Source of the DNA: JABAQJ01 sp046327745
GTDB lineage: Bacteria > Gemmatimonadota > Gemmatimonadetes > Gemmatimonadales > Gemmatimonadaceae
Direction of reading: 5' to 3'
DNA: 64,000 nucleotides
Assembly (NCBI GenBank): GCA_046327745.1
Contig: JAXLXV010000020.1
Coordinates: forward strand, 1 to 64,000
Below the pieces are notes generated by a model that made no database searches, was not told where the DNA came from, and saw only the letters and a list, made by a program, of their open reading frames with translations. Made by a program: the position numbers and the translations under genes. Below, in pieces: positions 30,073-38,815 of this stretch (position 1 is its first letter; every line of letters starts with the position of its first letter).

Positions 30073-32901
30073 ATGTCGGGAATCGATCACGCGCAGTGGC
30101 AGCAGCTCGAACCGCTGCTCGCCCACGGACTGGAGCTGACTCGCGACGAGCGCGCGCGCTGGCTCGACGACCTGCACACCACACAGCCAGATCTCGCCGA
30201 GCGCTTACGCGTACTCTTTGAAGGAGAGGAACGCGCGGACGCCTCGGGCTTTCTGGTTGCCCCTCGCGCTGAGCCTACGTTGATCGGCAGTGAGCTTGGG
30301 GCGTATACGATCGAGCGGCTGTTGGGCCATGGTGGCATGGGCTCCGTCTGGTTGGCGCGACGCACCGACGGCCGCTACCAGGGGATGGCCGCGGTCAAAA
30401 TCCTCAACCTGTCGCTCATGAGCGCGCAGGGGCAGGAGCGTTTCCGGCGCGAAGGCACCGCGCTCGCACGGCTCACCCACCCAGGCATCGCGAGGCTTCT
30501 CGACGCGGGGGTGAGCCTGACGGGGCAGCCCTACCTGGTGCTCGAGCACGTCGATGGCCAGCCAATCGATCGTTATGCCGCTGGCCTTTCCGTGGAAGCG
30601 AAAGTTCGACTCATGCTTCAGGTGGTCGCTGCGGTGGCCCACGCCCACGCGAACTTGATCGTTCACCGTGACCTCAAACCGTCCAACATCCTCGTTACGA
30701 GCGATGGGGCGGTGAAGCTGCTCGACTTCGGCATTGCCAAGTTGCTGAATGAGCGCGAGGACAGCGAGCGAGCGCCCCTCACGGTTGATGGGGCGCGCGT
30801 CCTCACGCCGGAGTTCGCATCGCCGGAGCAGGTCAGGGGCGACCCCGTCACGACCGCCACCGATGTCTATGCGTTAGGCGTTCTGCTGTATGTCATGCTC
30901 TCTGGGCGGCATCCGACCGCCGAGGGGGCGAGCACGCCTGCCGATGCGCTGAGCGCCGTGCTCGAAGTCGTGCCCGCGCGACTGGGGCTGGGTGACCTCG
31001 ACAGCGTGCTCACCAAGGCGCTCCGGACGTCGCCGAACGAACGCTATCAGGACGTCAACGCGTTCGGTGCGGATCTCGAGCGCTGGCGACGCGGCCACCC
31101 CGTGCTCGCTCGTCCCGACAGCCCGGGATATCGTGCTCGGAGGTTCGTCGCTCGTCATCGACTCGGCGTCACATTGAGTGCCGCCGCGGTCCTGGTCGTC
31201 GTCGCCGCTGGCATCCGCGAGGTATCTCTGCGTTCGCGTGCGGAGGCAGAGGCGAGCAAGGCAAAGGCGGTCGAGAATTACCTGATCTCGGTCTTCGACG
31301 TCGCCGATCCGTTTGCTCCCCCGAGCTTGCAATCCGGCAACGTGACGGCGCGAGCGCTGCTCGATCGCGGCGCGGCGCGTGTCGACTCGGCGTTGGCCGG
31401 ACACGCCGAGAATCAGGCCGAGCTCCGCACGGTATTCGGCCGAGTGTACTCGAACCTCGGGCTGTTCGACGAGGCCGCGGCCCAGCAGCGGCGCTCGCTG
31501 GCTGGACGGAAGGCGCTGTACGGGCCGCGCCACCCGCTGGTTGCCGAGGCGATGGATGCGCTCGGGCAGACGCTGGTGCAACAAGACAAGCTGGACGAGG
31601 CCGAGCCGTTGCTTCGCGACGCGCTTGCCCAGCGCAGCGCCTTCTTCGGAACGCAGGACACCGTGACCGCGACGAGCATCGATCACTTGGCTCTGCTGCA
31701 ACAATCACGGAACAACTTCGTTGCCTCCGACTCGCTGTTTCGCCAAGCGCTCGCGATCCGTCGAGCCGTTGTCGGGCCACGCACGCTGGCGGTTGCGAAC
31801 AGTCTGAACAACCTGGGCCAATCGTTGTTCTGGAAAGGCGCCTACAAGGACGCCGAGCCGCTGTACCGCGAGGCGCTCTCGATCCAGGAGGAGATCCTCG
31901 GGCCGAACCACCCGTCCACGGCACAGACCGTTCAGAACCTCGCACAGGCGGAGCAGCTCCTACGCAAGATCGACGAGGCCGAGGCACTCTATCGGCGCGC
32001 GCTCGCCGCAAAACGAAAGTCGTTAGGTAACGCGCACCCGAGCGTGACGATCACCCTCAACAACCTGGGGATCATGCTCGTTCGCGAACGGGGTGACTGG
32101 CAGACGGCGGAGTCGCTCATTCGCGAGGCGCTGGCGCTTGACCGGCAGATGTTCGGCGAGAACCACGCGAACGTCGCCGCGAGCCTCGACAACCTTGGCA
32201 CCGTCCTGCGGGAGAAGGGAGACTTCGCCGGAGCCGCGCAGGTGTACCGCGAGGCGTTGTCTGTGAACGAAGTCGTGCTGGGCGCGAAGACGACCGGTGT
32301 GGCACTTGGCATGAATAACGTTGCCAACGTTCTGCGGCTGGAGGGCAAGTCCGCGGAAGCCGTGCCGCTGCTGCGCGAGGCGCACGCCTTGTACACATCG
32401 CTCCTCGGCGAGAAGCATCTGTACACCCTCACCGTCCATCAGAATCTCGCCCAGGCGTTGCGCGAGAGCGGCAAGCTCCGCGAGGCCGAGCGGACGTTTC
32501 GCGACGTCGCCGCCAAGGTAGACCGCGACCAGCCTGCTCAACACCTCATCTTCATCAAGTCGCAGTTCGGGCTTGGCCAGGCGTTGACGGACGAGGGCCG
32601 CGCCACCGAGGCGCTGCCACTTCTCGAGAAGGGGGTCGAGATGGCGGCCGACAAGTTCGGTGCCGATCACGTCGCGACCGCGGATGCCCGCGTCGGGCTC
32701 GGAATGTGCCTTCTGTCGCTCCGGCAATACGACAAGGCCGAGCCAGTGCTGCGTGCTGCCTACGCGGTGCTCGAGAAGAAGAAGCGCACGCAGCGAGTCC
32801 TGCTGGCGCGGGCCGCTCGGGCGCTGGCGCAGGATTACTCGGCGTTAGGCAAGCCGGAAGAGGCGCGTCGCTACTCGACGTTGTCCGCCGAGTTGCGCTG
32901 A
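30073..32901 (+). CDS. Ser/Thr protein kinase with TPR repeats
   Basis: A 942-residue PknB-type kinase. The kinase domain spans residues 77-345: glycine loop LLGHGGMGSVWLA, catalytic Lys in AAVKIL, catalytic loop HRDLKPSNIL near residue 197, and DFGIAK. A transmembrane helix lies at about 360-382 (LGVTLSAAAVLVVVAAGI). About ten tetratricopeptide repeats follow (420-930), of the kinesin-light-chain/NPHP3 style with LGPNHPSTA and LDNLGTVLREKGDF. The kinase is cytoplasmic and the TPR array periplasmic. It starts 11 bp after the PhyH gene with AGGAGG upstream, and ends 11 bp from a convergent ECF sigma gene, a pairing that suggests a shared signalling pathway. Confidence 0.92.
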   Translation: MSGIDHAQWQQLEPLLAHGLELTRDERARWLDDLHTTQPDLAERLRVLFEGEERADASGFLVAPRAEPTLIGSELGAYTIERLLGHGGMGSVWLARRTDGRYQGMAAVKILNLSLMSAQGQERFRREGTALARLTHPGIARLLDAGVSLTGQPYLVLEHVDGQPIDRYAAGLSVEAKVRLMLQVVAAVAHAHANLIVHRDLKPSNILVTSDGAVKLLDFGIAKLLNEREDSERAPLTVDGARVLTPEFASPEQVRGDPVTTATDVYALGVLLYVMLSGRHPTAEGASTPADALSAVLEVVPARLGLGDLDSVLTKALRTSPNERYQDVNAFGADLERWRRGHPVLARPDSPGYRARRFVARHRLGVTLSAAAVLVVVAAGIREVSLRSRAEAEASKAKAVENYLISVFDVADPFAPPSLQSGNVTARALLDRGAARVDSALAGHAENQAELRTVFGRVYSNLGLFDEAAAQQRRSLAGRKALYGPRHPLVAEAMDALGQTLVQQDKLDEAEPLLRDALAQRSAFFGTQDTVTATSIDHLALLQQSRNNFVASDSLFRQALAIRRAVVGPRTLAVANSLNNLGQSLFWKGAYKDAEPLYREALSIQEEILGPNHPSTAQTVQNLAQAEQLLRKIDEAEALYRRALAAKRKSLGNAHPSVTITLNNLGIMLVRERGDWQTAESLIREALALDRQMFGENHANVAASLDNLGTVLREKGDFAGAAQVYREALSVNEVVLGAKTTGVALGMNNVANVLRLEGKSAEAVPLLREAHALYTSLLGEKHLYTLTVHQNLAQALRESGKLREAERTFRDVAAKVDRDQPAQHLIFIKSQFGLGQALTDEGRATEALPLLEKGVEMAADKFGADHVATADARVGLGMCLLSLRQYDKAEPVLRAAYAVLEKKKRTQRVLLARAARALAQDYSALGKPEEARRYSTLSAELR

Positions 32902-32912
32902 CGATGGGATAG

Positions 32913-33497
32913 TTACGACTGCTGGTCCTCGAGATCCGATCCCATCGCCTGCTGCAGCCACATCCGTGCCATCCGCCAGTCGCGCTGGACCGTGCGCTCG
33001 GACACGTTGCGCATCTGGCCAATCTCGCTGAAGGTGTATCCGCAGAAGAAGCTCAGATCGACCAACTCCGCGAGCGCGGGCTTGACCGTGGCCAACTCAT
33101 CGAGGGCATCGGATAGCCGCTCCAGCCGCGTGGCGTCCTGTCCGTCAGCCCCAACCGGCGTGACTTCTGGGGTGAGGGTGATGGCGAACGCGCCCCCTCC
33201 CCGCTTGGTCGCCCGCGCGTGACGCGCGTAGTCGATCATCAGTCCACGCATCGCCCGCGCCGCATAGCTTAGGAAGTGCGTTCGATCGACGAATGCCACG
33301 CCGTCGCGCTGCGAGATCTTCAAATAGGCCTCGTGCAGCAGCGTCGTCGCACCGAGCGAGAGTTCGGATCCGCCTCGCCGGAGTTGCCGCTCGGCCACTT
33401 GTCGAAGCTCACGATAGAGGGCAGCGAATAGCTGATCCGCCGCGCCAGTGGCGCCGGCGTCTGCCTGTTGGAACAGCGCGGCGATGCTTTCTTCCAC
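32913..33497 (-). CDS. ECF sigma factor (PF07638 type)
   Basis: A 194-residue ECF sigma-70 factor. Region 2 spans roughly residues 15-90 (LFAALYRELRQVAERQLRR, TLLHEAYLKISQ, FLSYAARAMRGLMIDYARHARATKRGG). Region 4 is at 125-185 with the helix-turn-helix LSFFCGYTFSEIGQMRNVSERTVQRDWRMARMWL. The LLHEAYL and MRGLMIDYAR signatures are those of the PF07638/TIGR02999 group found in Acidobacteria, Planctomycetes and Gemmatimonadota, where such genes often sit beside Ser/Thr kinases. No anti-sigma gene is visible; the convergent kinase is the likely controller (inference). Confidence 0.9.
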   Translation of the reverse strand: MEESIAALFQQADAGATGAADQLFAALYRELRQVAERQLRRGGSELSLGATTLLHEAYLKISQRDGVAFVDRTHFLSYAARAMRGLMIDYARHARATKRGGGAFAITLTPEVTPVGADGQDATRLERLSDALDELATVKPALAELVDLSFFCGYTFSEIGQMRNVSERTVQRDWRMARMWLQQAMGSDLEDQQS

Positions 33498-33659
33498 CCG
33501 GCCTCATCGGTTCGAGGGCACACCAACGTAACCGGGAGAGCTAGCGCGGACCAGCGCCCGGCGAGGCGGCGGTGGACCGTCGTGGGGCGACGTGTCGTCT
33601 TTTGGCCGGGAAATCCGATCTCCTAAGTGCCCTGCATTTCCCACTTCTCAGGAGAGCAT

Positions 33660-33818
33660 ATGAAACGGATCATCGCGCTTCTAACGGCCACCGTGGCACT
33701 CGTCGCCTGCTCAAACCCGACGTCGCCCGACACGGGTGCGAAGCCGGACGCCGCCAAAGCCCATAGTTCGCTCGCCCATGGGGCGAAGACCACGACGGGT
33801 CGGCTTTCCGCCAACTGA
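33660..33818 (+). CDS. Small lipoprotein, 52 aa
   Basis: A 52-residue protein with a clear lipobox signal, MKRIIALLTATVALVACSN (Cys near residue 17), and a short polar tail rich in Ala, Lys and His. Start ATG 33660 has AGGAG at 33648-33653. It lies just 11 bp upstream of the phosphoribosyltransferase gene and could be cotranscribed. Its size and lack of a domain leave the function open. Confidence 0.65.
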   Translation: MKRIIALLTATVALVACSNPTSPDTGAKPDAAKAHSSLAHGAKTTTGRLSAN

Positions 33819-33829
33819 GAGCAGCCGCA

Positions 33830-35545
33830 ATGCCCAACCTTCAGCGACCGCTGTACCAAAATCGTCGACAGGCCGGGGAAGTGGTCGCTGCAAGGTTGGC
33901 CGAGTTTGCAAATCGGGACGATGTGCTGGTGTTGGGGCTGCCGCGCGGTGGGGTCGTCGTCGCGCGAGCCGTCGCGGACGCGCTGCGGGTTCCGTTGGAC
34001 ATTCTCGTTGCCAGAAAACTCGGTGTCCCCGGCATGCCCGAGGTGGCGTTAGGTGCCATCGTCGACGGACATATGGACGCGACGATGGATGCGGTCGCGT
34101 GGTACCTCGGCCTACCCGACGAGGTCGTACGTCGCATCGAGGCGAAGGAGCGTCAAGAGCTTGAGCGTCGTGTCGCGCGTTATCGTGGGCAGCGCCCACG
34201 TGCCGACGTTCGTGCACGCACGGTGCTGCTCGTCGACGACGGTCTGGCATCCGGCGTGACGATTCGCGCGGCGGCCAGGGCCGTCAAAATGGGGGGAGCG
34301 GCACAGGTAGTCGTCGTTTGCCCGGTCGGGTCCGTCGCCGGCTGCACCGAAGTCGCGCAAGTCGCCGATCGCGTGGTGGTGCCGGCAACTCCCGAGCCTC
34401 TTGGGATGGTGTCGGATTGGTACGAGGACTTCGCCCCGGTAAGTGATGACGCCGTGCTGCACGCCATCGAGCCAACGAGGCCAGCTGACAAGATTGCGCC
34501 AGCCGATCCGGACGCATCCGACGAACGCGAAGTGCGGATCGCGGCTGAACCCGATGGCGCTGCAACCCTCACGGCCGATCTGGGTGTGCCCGATGCGTGG
34601 ACCGAGCGGGGCGCACGCCCACGGGGACTCGTGATCTTCGCACACGGTGGAGGGAGTAGCCGACAGAGTTATCGGAATCGCGTCCTCGCCGGCTGGCTGC
34701 GGATGATGGGCTGGGCGACACTGCGACTGGACCTGCTTCTTCCGGACGAGCAGGAGCGCGACGTGACCGATGGCGTGCATCGCTTCGATATCGCGCTGAT
34801 CGGGCGACGGCTGACCAGTGCCGTCGACTGGGCGACGCGTGAGAATGCGCCGGGCAGCTCCAACATCGTCCTGTTCGGTGCAAGCACTGGGGCAGCGGCG
34901 GCGGTCATCGCAGCGGCCGCGCGGCCTCAGGCCGTCGCCGGCGTAATGTCGCGTGGCGGACGTGTGGATTTGGCCGGCGACGCCCTCAGCGACGTGCGCG
35001 CACCCGTCCTGATGATCGTTGGCGGATCGGACGCTGACACGCTGCGTTGGAATCGCTCGGCCATTCGGCGGTTACGTGGTGACGTAACACTTAGAATCGT
35101 CCGTCGCGCCGGGCACACGTTCGAAGAGCCGAGGGCGATCGGTGCGGTCGGCGCGCATGCCATGACGTGGCTCGATCGAATCAGCCCTGCGCCGACGCCG
35201 AGTGCGTCCAAGATTGGCCGTTGGCAGCGAGTGATCGCGGGTCGATTGTCGGCGTTGAGCGGTATAGCCCGAATCTCATGGCGCCCCCGCTTCAGGGGCC
35301 GTCGGGCGGTGACTCTGGCCGTCACTAACGGCGAGACGTACCGTACTATTTGGGCAGCGAAGACCGCCAACTGCTGCGGTTGTCCAAAGCGCGGGTGCCG
35401 GCCCAAACCATCCTCGTACTCGATCCATGACGTCTGTAATCGCAGGAAAGGTCGTCGCCATCACCGGCGCGAGCCGTGGTATCTGACCCAGCAAGAGAGT
35501 CTCCGCATTCTGATGCGCCCGGATCTCCTGAGGGCGTCGACCTGA
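33830..35545 (+). CDS. Phosphoribosyltransferase-hydrolase fusion, aberrant C-terminus
   Basis: A 571-residue frame. Residues 1-215 are a phosphoribosyltransferase of the predicted-PRTase type (LGLPRGGVVVARAVADAL, and the PRPP-binding VLLVDDGLASGVTIRAA near residue 132). Residues 240-455 are a dienelactone-hydrolase-like alpha/beta hydrolase (VIFAHGGGSSRQS, nucleophile in LFGASTGAAAA, DALSDVRAPVLMIVGGSD, catalytic His in RAGHTFEEP). This two-domain fusion is a known arrangement. After about residue 460 the sequence becomes basic and low-quality and runs through a dehydrogenase relic (35427-35486) into the start of the CAAX gene. The native stop was probably lost by a rearrangement. Confidence 0.8.
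   Translation: MPNLQRPLYQNRRQAGEVVAARLAEFANRDDVLVLGLPRGGVVVARAVADALRVPLDILVARKLGVPGMPEVALGAIVDGHMDATMDAVAWYLGLPDEVVRRIEAKERQELERRVARYRGQRPRADVRARTVLLVDDGLASGVTIRAAARAVKMGGAAQVVVVCPVGSVAGCTEVAQVADRVVVPATPEPLGMVSDWYEDFAPVSDDAVLHAIEPTRPADKIAPADPDASDEREVRIAAEPDGAATLTADLGVPDAWTERGARPRGLVIFAHGGGSSRQSYRNRVLAGWLRMMGWATLRLDLLLPDEQERDVTDGVHRFDIALIGRRLTSAVDWATRENAPGSSNIVLFGASTGAAAAVIAAAARPQAVAGVMSRGGRVDLAGDALSDVRAPVLMIVGGSDADTLRWNRSAIRRLRGDVTLRIVRRAGHTFEEPRAIGAVGAHAMTWLDRISPAPTPSASKIGRWQRVIAGRLSALSGIARISWRPRFRGRRAVTLAVTNGETYRTIWAAKTANCCGCPKRGCRPKPSSYSIHDVCNRRKGRRHHRREPWYLTQQESLRILMRPDLLRAST
35427..35486 (+). pseudogene. 5' relic of a short-chain dehydrogenase
   Basis: ATG 35427 opens 19 codons (GKVVAITGASRGI) and then TGA. 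Over 57 bases it matches the start of the intact SDR gene at 36501 at about 50 positions. The relic lies inside the overlong 3' end of the preceding gene and contains the GTG start of the CAAX protease gene, so it marks a recombination joint. Confidence 0.75.
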
Positions 35546-36504
35546 ACCTCACACCGTCGGTGGCACAAGAAGGCGATGGACGACGGCGCATGCGCGTCGC
35601 CGGCGCGGCGTTGGGTTCGTTGCTGCTGGGTGGATTGGCGACCGCGGGATCGGTGCTGGCCTTTCGTAAGGGACTGCTGCCACTGATTGAGCTGGGATTT
35701 CAGCCCGGTGCGGAATGGCTGGTGGCGTTCAGGCGCGCCGGCATCCTGCTGTCGGCTTTGGCCGGTTACTGGGCCTACGTTCACTGGCACGAAAAGCGGA
35801 AGGCGACCGAGCTTCGGCTGCAACCGGTTCAATTGATGCTGGCTGGCGTAGGCGGTGCTGGCCTGTTGGCACTGCCGATCGCCGTGTTATTCGCCTTCGG
35901 TGCGTACCAAGTCGTGCTATTCCGCGGGGCCTCTCCCTCGTTGTTGGGGGTGGCGGCGGTCATTGGGATCGCCGCTACCTTGGAAGAACTGATGTACCGG
36001 TGCCTGTTGTTTCAGGTGTTGGAGCGAGCCTTGGGAACGAGGGTGGCACTGGCGGCCCAAGCAGGATTGTTCGCCTTGCAGCACCTGGAGAACGTCAAGC
36101 AAGGTGGAGCCTCCGACGTGGTGGCCATGCTGGTGTCTGTGGTGTTACTGGGCCTGCTCTGGGGCGCGGTGTTCATCCTGACGCGCAACCTGTGGGTAGC
36201 GGCCGTCAACCATGCAGCATGGAACTTCACCATCGTCCTTAGTGGCTTGCCACTTTCCGGCATTGAGGATTGGCGCAAGGTTGCGCCGCTCGAGAGTCGG
36301 TACGCTGGCCCGGACTGGGTCACCGGCGGATTGTTCGGACCGGAGAGTTCAGTGCTGGTGATTGTGTCGGCCACCGTTGCAGTGGTGCTGCTGCTCCGCA
36401 CCGCACGGCGGCGCGGCGTCTTTCGCGCACCAGCAGGCTCCGTTCGCCTAACGCTTACGGAGTCGCGTGAGAGACGGTCCACTACTATCGCACTTGAACC
36501 ATGA
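35476..36504 (+). CDS. CAAX-type intramembrane protease (CPBP)
   Basis: A 342-residue (or 304 from ATG 35590) membrane protein with about eight helices. The CPBP/Abi motifs are all present: EELMYRCLLF (EExxxR) near residue 172, GLFALQHLENV (FxxxH) near 198, and AAVNHAAWNFT (HxxxN/B) near 240. The bacterial CPBP family are glutamate-type intramembrane proteases; targets are usually unknown, though some act in bacteriocin self-immunity. GTG 35476 gives the whole frame, but ATG 35590 begins directly before the first helix and may be the true start. The stop overlaps the SDR start (ATGA), so the two genes are coupled. Confidence 0.88.
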   Translation: MVSDPARESPHSDAPGSPEGVDLNLTPSVAQEGDGRRRMRVAGAALGSLLLGGLATAGSVLAFRKGLLPLIELGFQPGAEWLVAFRRAGILLSALAGYWAYVHWHEKRKATELRLQPVQLMLAGVGGAGLLALPIAVLFAFGAYQVVLFRGASPSLLGVAAVIGIAATLEELMYRCLLFQVLERALGTRVALAAQAGLFALQHLENVKQGGASDVVAMLVSVVLLGLLWGAVFILTRNLWVAAVNHAAWNFTIVLSGLPLSGIEDWRKVAPLESRYAGPDWVTGGLFGPESSVLVIVSATVAVVLLLRTARRRGVFRAPAGSVRLTLTESRERRSTTIALEP

Positions 36505-37241
36505 CGTCAGGAATTGAAGGAAAGGTCGTCGCCATCACGGGCGCGAGCAGTGGGATCGGCAAGGCAACCGCTATTCTTCTCGCCGAGCGTGGGGCGAGTG
36601 TGGTGCTTGCCGCGCGCAGGTTGATTGAGCTGAACGCCGTCGCGGAACAGATCACCGCGCTTGGCGGGGTCTCGTTATGTGTTGCCACGGACGTCAGCCG
36701 ACGTGCGGACGTGGTGGCGCTGGTGGACGCGACGATCGCCCGGTTCGGCAGACTCGATGTCTTGGTGAGCAACGCTGGTGTGAGCCGGATCGGTCCGTTC
36801 GACGACGTGAACGTGGACGACTGGGAGGCGATGATCGACATCAACCTCAAGGGGTTCCTCTACGGGATTGCCGCGGCGTTGCCTGTCTTCCGCCGTCAGG
36901 GCACGGGCCACTTCGTCACGGTGATCTCGACCGCGGGGCTCAGGATCGTGCCTAACCAGGGGGTTTACGCGGCGACCAAGAACGCGGTCCGCACGATCTG
37001 TGAAGGGCTGCGGCAGGAGGCGGGGGCGACGCTTCGGGTGACGGGCATCTCGCCCGGCTTCGTCAAAACCAACCTCGCGGACTCGATCACGAACCCGGCG
37101 CTCAAGTCTCAGATTATGGAGCGCATGGAGGAGATGGCGATTCCGCCGGAAGCGATCGCGCGGGCCATCGCCTTCGCCATCGAACAGCCTAACGATGTGG
37201 ACGTAGGCGACATCGTGGTGCGCCCGACGGCACAGTCGTAA
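36501..37241 (+). CDS. Short-chain dehydrogenase/reductase
   Basis: A 246-residue classical SDR. The NAD(P)-binding TGASSGIGKA is at residues 13-22, followed by LVSNAG near residue 90, catalytic Ser in VISTAG near 140 and YAATK (YxxxK) near 154-158. The C-terminal AIAFAIEQPNDVDVGDIVVRPTAQ fits the YdfG/serine-dehydrogenase-like NADP-dependent group; substrate unknown. It is cytoplasmic. Its start codon overlaps the stop of the CAAX gene. A truncated copy of its first 57 bases lies 1.07 kb upstream (35427). Three RCCTAAC heptamers lie at or near this gene (36446, 36950, 37187). Confidence 0.9.
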   Translation: MTSGIEGKVVAITGASSGIGKATAILLAERGASVVLAARRLIELNAVAEQITALGGVSLCVATDVSRRADVVALVDATIARFGRLDVLVSNAGVSRIGPFDDVNVDDWEAMIDINLKGFLYGIAAALPVFRRQGTGHFVTVISTAGLRIVPNQGVYAATKNAVRTICEGLRQEAGATLRVTGISPGFVKTNLADSITNPALKSQIMERMEEMAIPPEAIARAIAFAIEQPNDVDVGDIVVRPTAQS

Positions 37242-37347
37242 GGGCGGTGCTTCGCGTCGCTTCCGGCTTTCTTCGCCGGCCTACGTGACCAGGTGAGTAC
37301 GCCATGCGGTTCGGAACAGGCCGTCGTTGTTCATTGAGGAGCACCAC

Positions 37348-38004
37348 GTGAGCGCAGGCACTTACGTTACCGAGACGTTCCCATATGACGGCGGGCGGCA
37401 AGTCACCGTGTATGTGCCACCGAGCGCTCCGGAGGCGGTCGTATTCGCCGGCGACGGTCAGTTGATCTCGACGTGGGGGGCGACGCTGGAAGCGGCCGAT
37501 GCGCCGCACACATTGATCGTCGGCGTCCACCGACACGCTGACGAGACGCTTCGGCTTCATGAGTACTCACCTGCATTCGATCCCCAGCGGTTTGCTGCGC
37601 ACGAGCGGTTCTTCGTGGAGGATGTCGGCGCGTGGGCACGATCCCGTTTCGGGATCAACTTGCCCGTCGGCCGCACCGCCGTCTGCGGTGTTTCAGCGAG
37701 CGCGGAGCTTGCGCTTGCCTTGGGTCTGCGGCATCCCGACGTCTACGGAGCGATCTTCGCCGCGTCGCCGGGCGGGGGATATCGGCCACCGGACGTGATG
37801 CCGCCCTCAATACCGCGCACATATCTGGTCGCTGGTACGATGGAGCCGTTCTTTCTCGCGAATGCGGCGCGCTGGGCGACGGAGCTGCAGGCCGCAGGAG
37901 CGGATGTGGTCATGCGCGAGCGGAACGCCGGCCATGACGACGCCATGTGGCGAGACGAATTCCCATTGATGATTGCGCGCGCGTTTGGCGGTGAGCGCGA
38001 GTGA
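37348..38004 (+). CDS. Esterase (Fes/IroE/YbbA-like)
   Basis: A 218-residue putative esterase of the PF00756 type. It has a beta-rich start, VVFAGDGQLISTWGATLEAAD (lid/oxyanion region), nucleophile in CGVSASAELALALGLRHPDVYG (GxSxS) near residue 115, SPGGGY, and the catalytic His in NAGHDDAMW near residue 200. Family members hydrolyse siderophores, trehalose esters or S-formylglutathione. There is no signal peptide, so a cytoplasmic location is likely. GTG 37348 is preferred over TTG 37327 because GAGGAG lies six bases upstream and the family start aligns there. Confidence 0.8.
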   Translation: MSAGTYVTETFPYDGGRQVTVYVPPSAPEAVVFAGDGQLISTWGATLEAADAPHTLIVGVHRHADETLRLHEYSPAFDPQRFAAHERFFVEDVGAWARSRFGINLPVGRTAVCGVSASAELALALGLRHPDVYGAIFAASPGGGYRPPDVMPPSIPRTYLVAGTMEPFFLANAARWATELQAAGADVVMRERNAGHDDAMWRDEFPLMIARAFGGERE

Positions 38005-38115
38005 ATTCCCCGCCGCCCCAATTCCACATCACGATAGCATTCGCTTGGCGCGCTGCTCGCGTGAGGCGGTTGCAGGGGAACACGAAGATCTGCGAGTCCA
38101 CTGCCTCAAACGACT

Positions 38116-38165
38116 CAGGGCGTGGTTGGCGGGGACTTGATTCTGTCCCCTCCAACCACGCCCTG
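38116..38165. terminator. Bidirectional terminator hairpin
   Basis: CAGGGCGTGGTTGG (38116-38129) and CCAACCACGCCCTG (38152-38165) are perfect complements, extended inward by GGGGAC and GTCCCC with one mismatch. It lies between the convergent esterase and outer-membrane genes. There is no T-tract, but the stem is very stable. Confidence 0.8.
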
Positions 38166-38182
38166 CCTTCGGGTGAAATGAA

Positions 38183-38815
38183 CTAGAAGCGCTTGCCGAT
38201 GCCGAAGGAGATGAGCCAAGGATCGACCTTCACGGCCGACACCTTGGAGCCGCCGACGAGCACGTCGGAGCCGATCATGACCTTCTTGACGTCCGCGTTG
38301 AGGAACAGACCCGGGGCGACCTTCAGGTCAAACCCGGCCTGGCCCGCGCCGCCGACACTGCTCTTGTCGAGATCCAGATCACCCACGCCGGTCACGTGCA
38401 GCGCCACGGAGGAGATCAGGGTGAGGTTCACGCCAGCACCAACATATGGGCGGAACACCCCTTCCGGGATGAAGTGATACTGCAACAGCAGGGTGGGTGG
38501 CAGGTGCTTGAACGTCCCGATCTTTGTTCCCGACAGCTTCACGTCGTGCTGTTGCGGATACGTCAGCACCAACTCCGCGGCCAGGTTCTTCGCGAAGAAG
38601 TACGAGATGTCGATATCGGGGAAGATCTTCTTGGAGACGGTGATCGCGTCGGATGGCACGCTCAACGACGGGATGGCGTCGGACTTGTCGGCGGGCGTCA
38701 GTGACAATGCGCGCACGCGGACCATCCATTTGCCTTCAGCCTTTTCCTGTGCCGCGAGTGGCACACTGAGGAATGCGAGGGCGCCAACTGCCATCAAGAG
38801 ACGAGTACGTGACAT
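38183..38815 (-). CDS. OmpW-like outer-membrane protein
   Basis: A 210-residue exported barrel protein with signal peptide (MSRTRLLMAVGALAFLSVPLAAQ). Its strands match the OmpW/AlkL family: WMVRVRALSLTPAD, DIDISYFFAKNLAAELVLTYPQQHDV, HLPPTLLLQYHF, FRPYVGAGVNLTLIS, and a C-terminal PWLISFGIGKRF ending in aromatic Phe as needed for barrel assembly. OmpW proteins form eight-stranded barrels that let small hydrophobic molecules cross the outer membrane. The Met at 38815 begins the signal. The gene is convergent with the esterase and divergent from the chemotaxis cluster. Confidence 0.88.
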   Translation of the reverse strand: MSRTRLLMAVGALAFLSVPLAAQEKAEGKWMVRVRALSLTPADKSDAIPSLSVPSDAITVSKKIFPDIDISYFFAKNLAAELVLTYPQQHDVKLSGTKIGTFKHLPPTLLLQYHFIPEGVFRPYVGAGVNLTLISSVALHVTGVGDLDLDKSSVGGAGQAGFDLKVAPGLFLNADVKKVMIGSDVLVGGSKVSAVKVDPWLISFGIGKRF

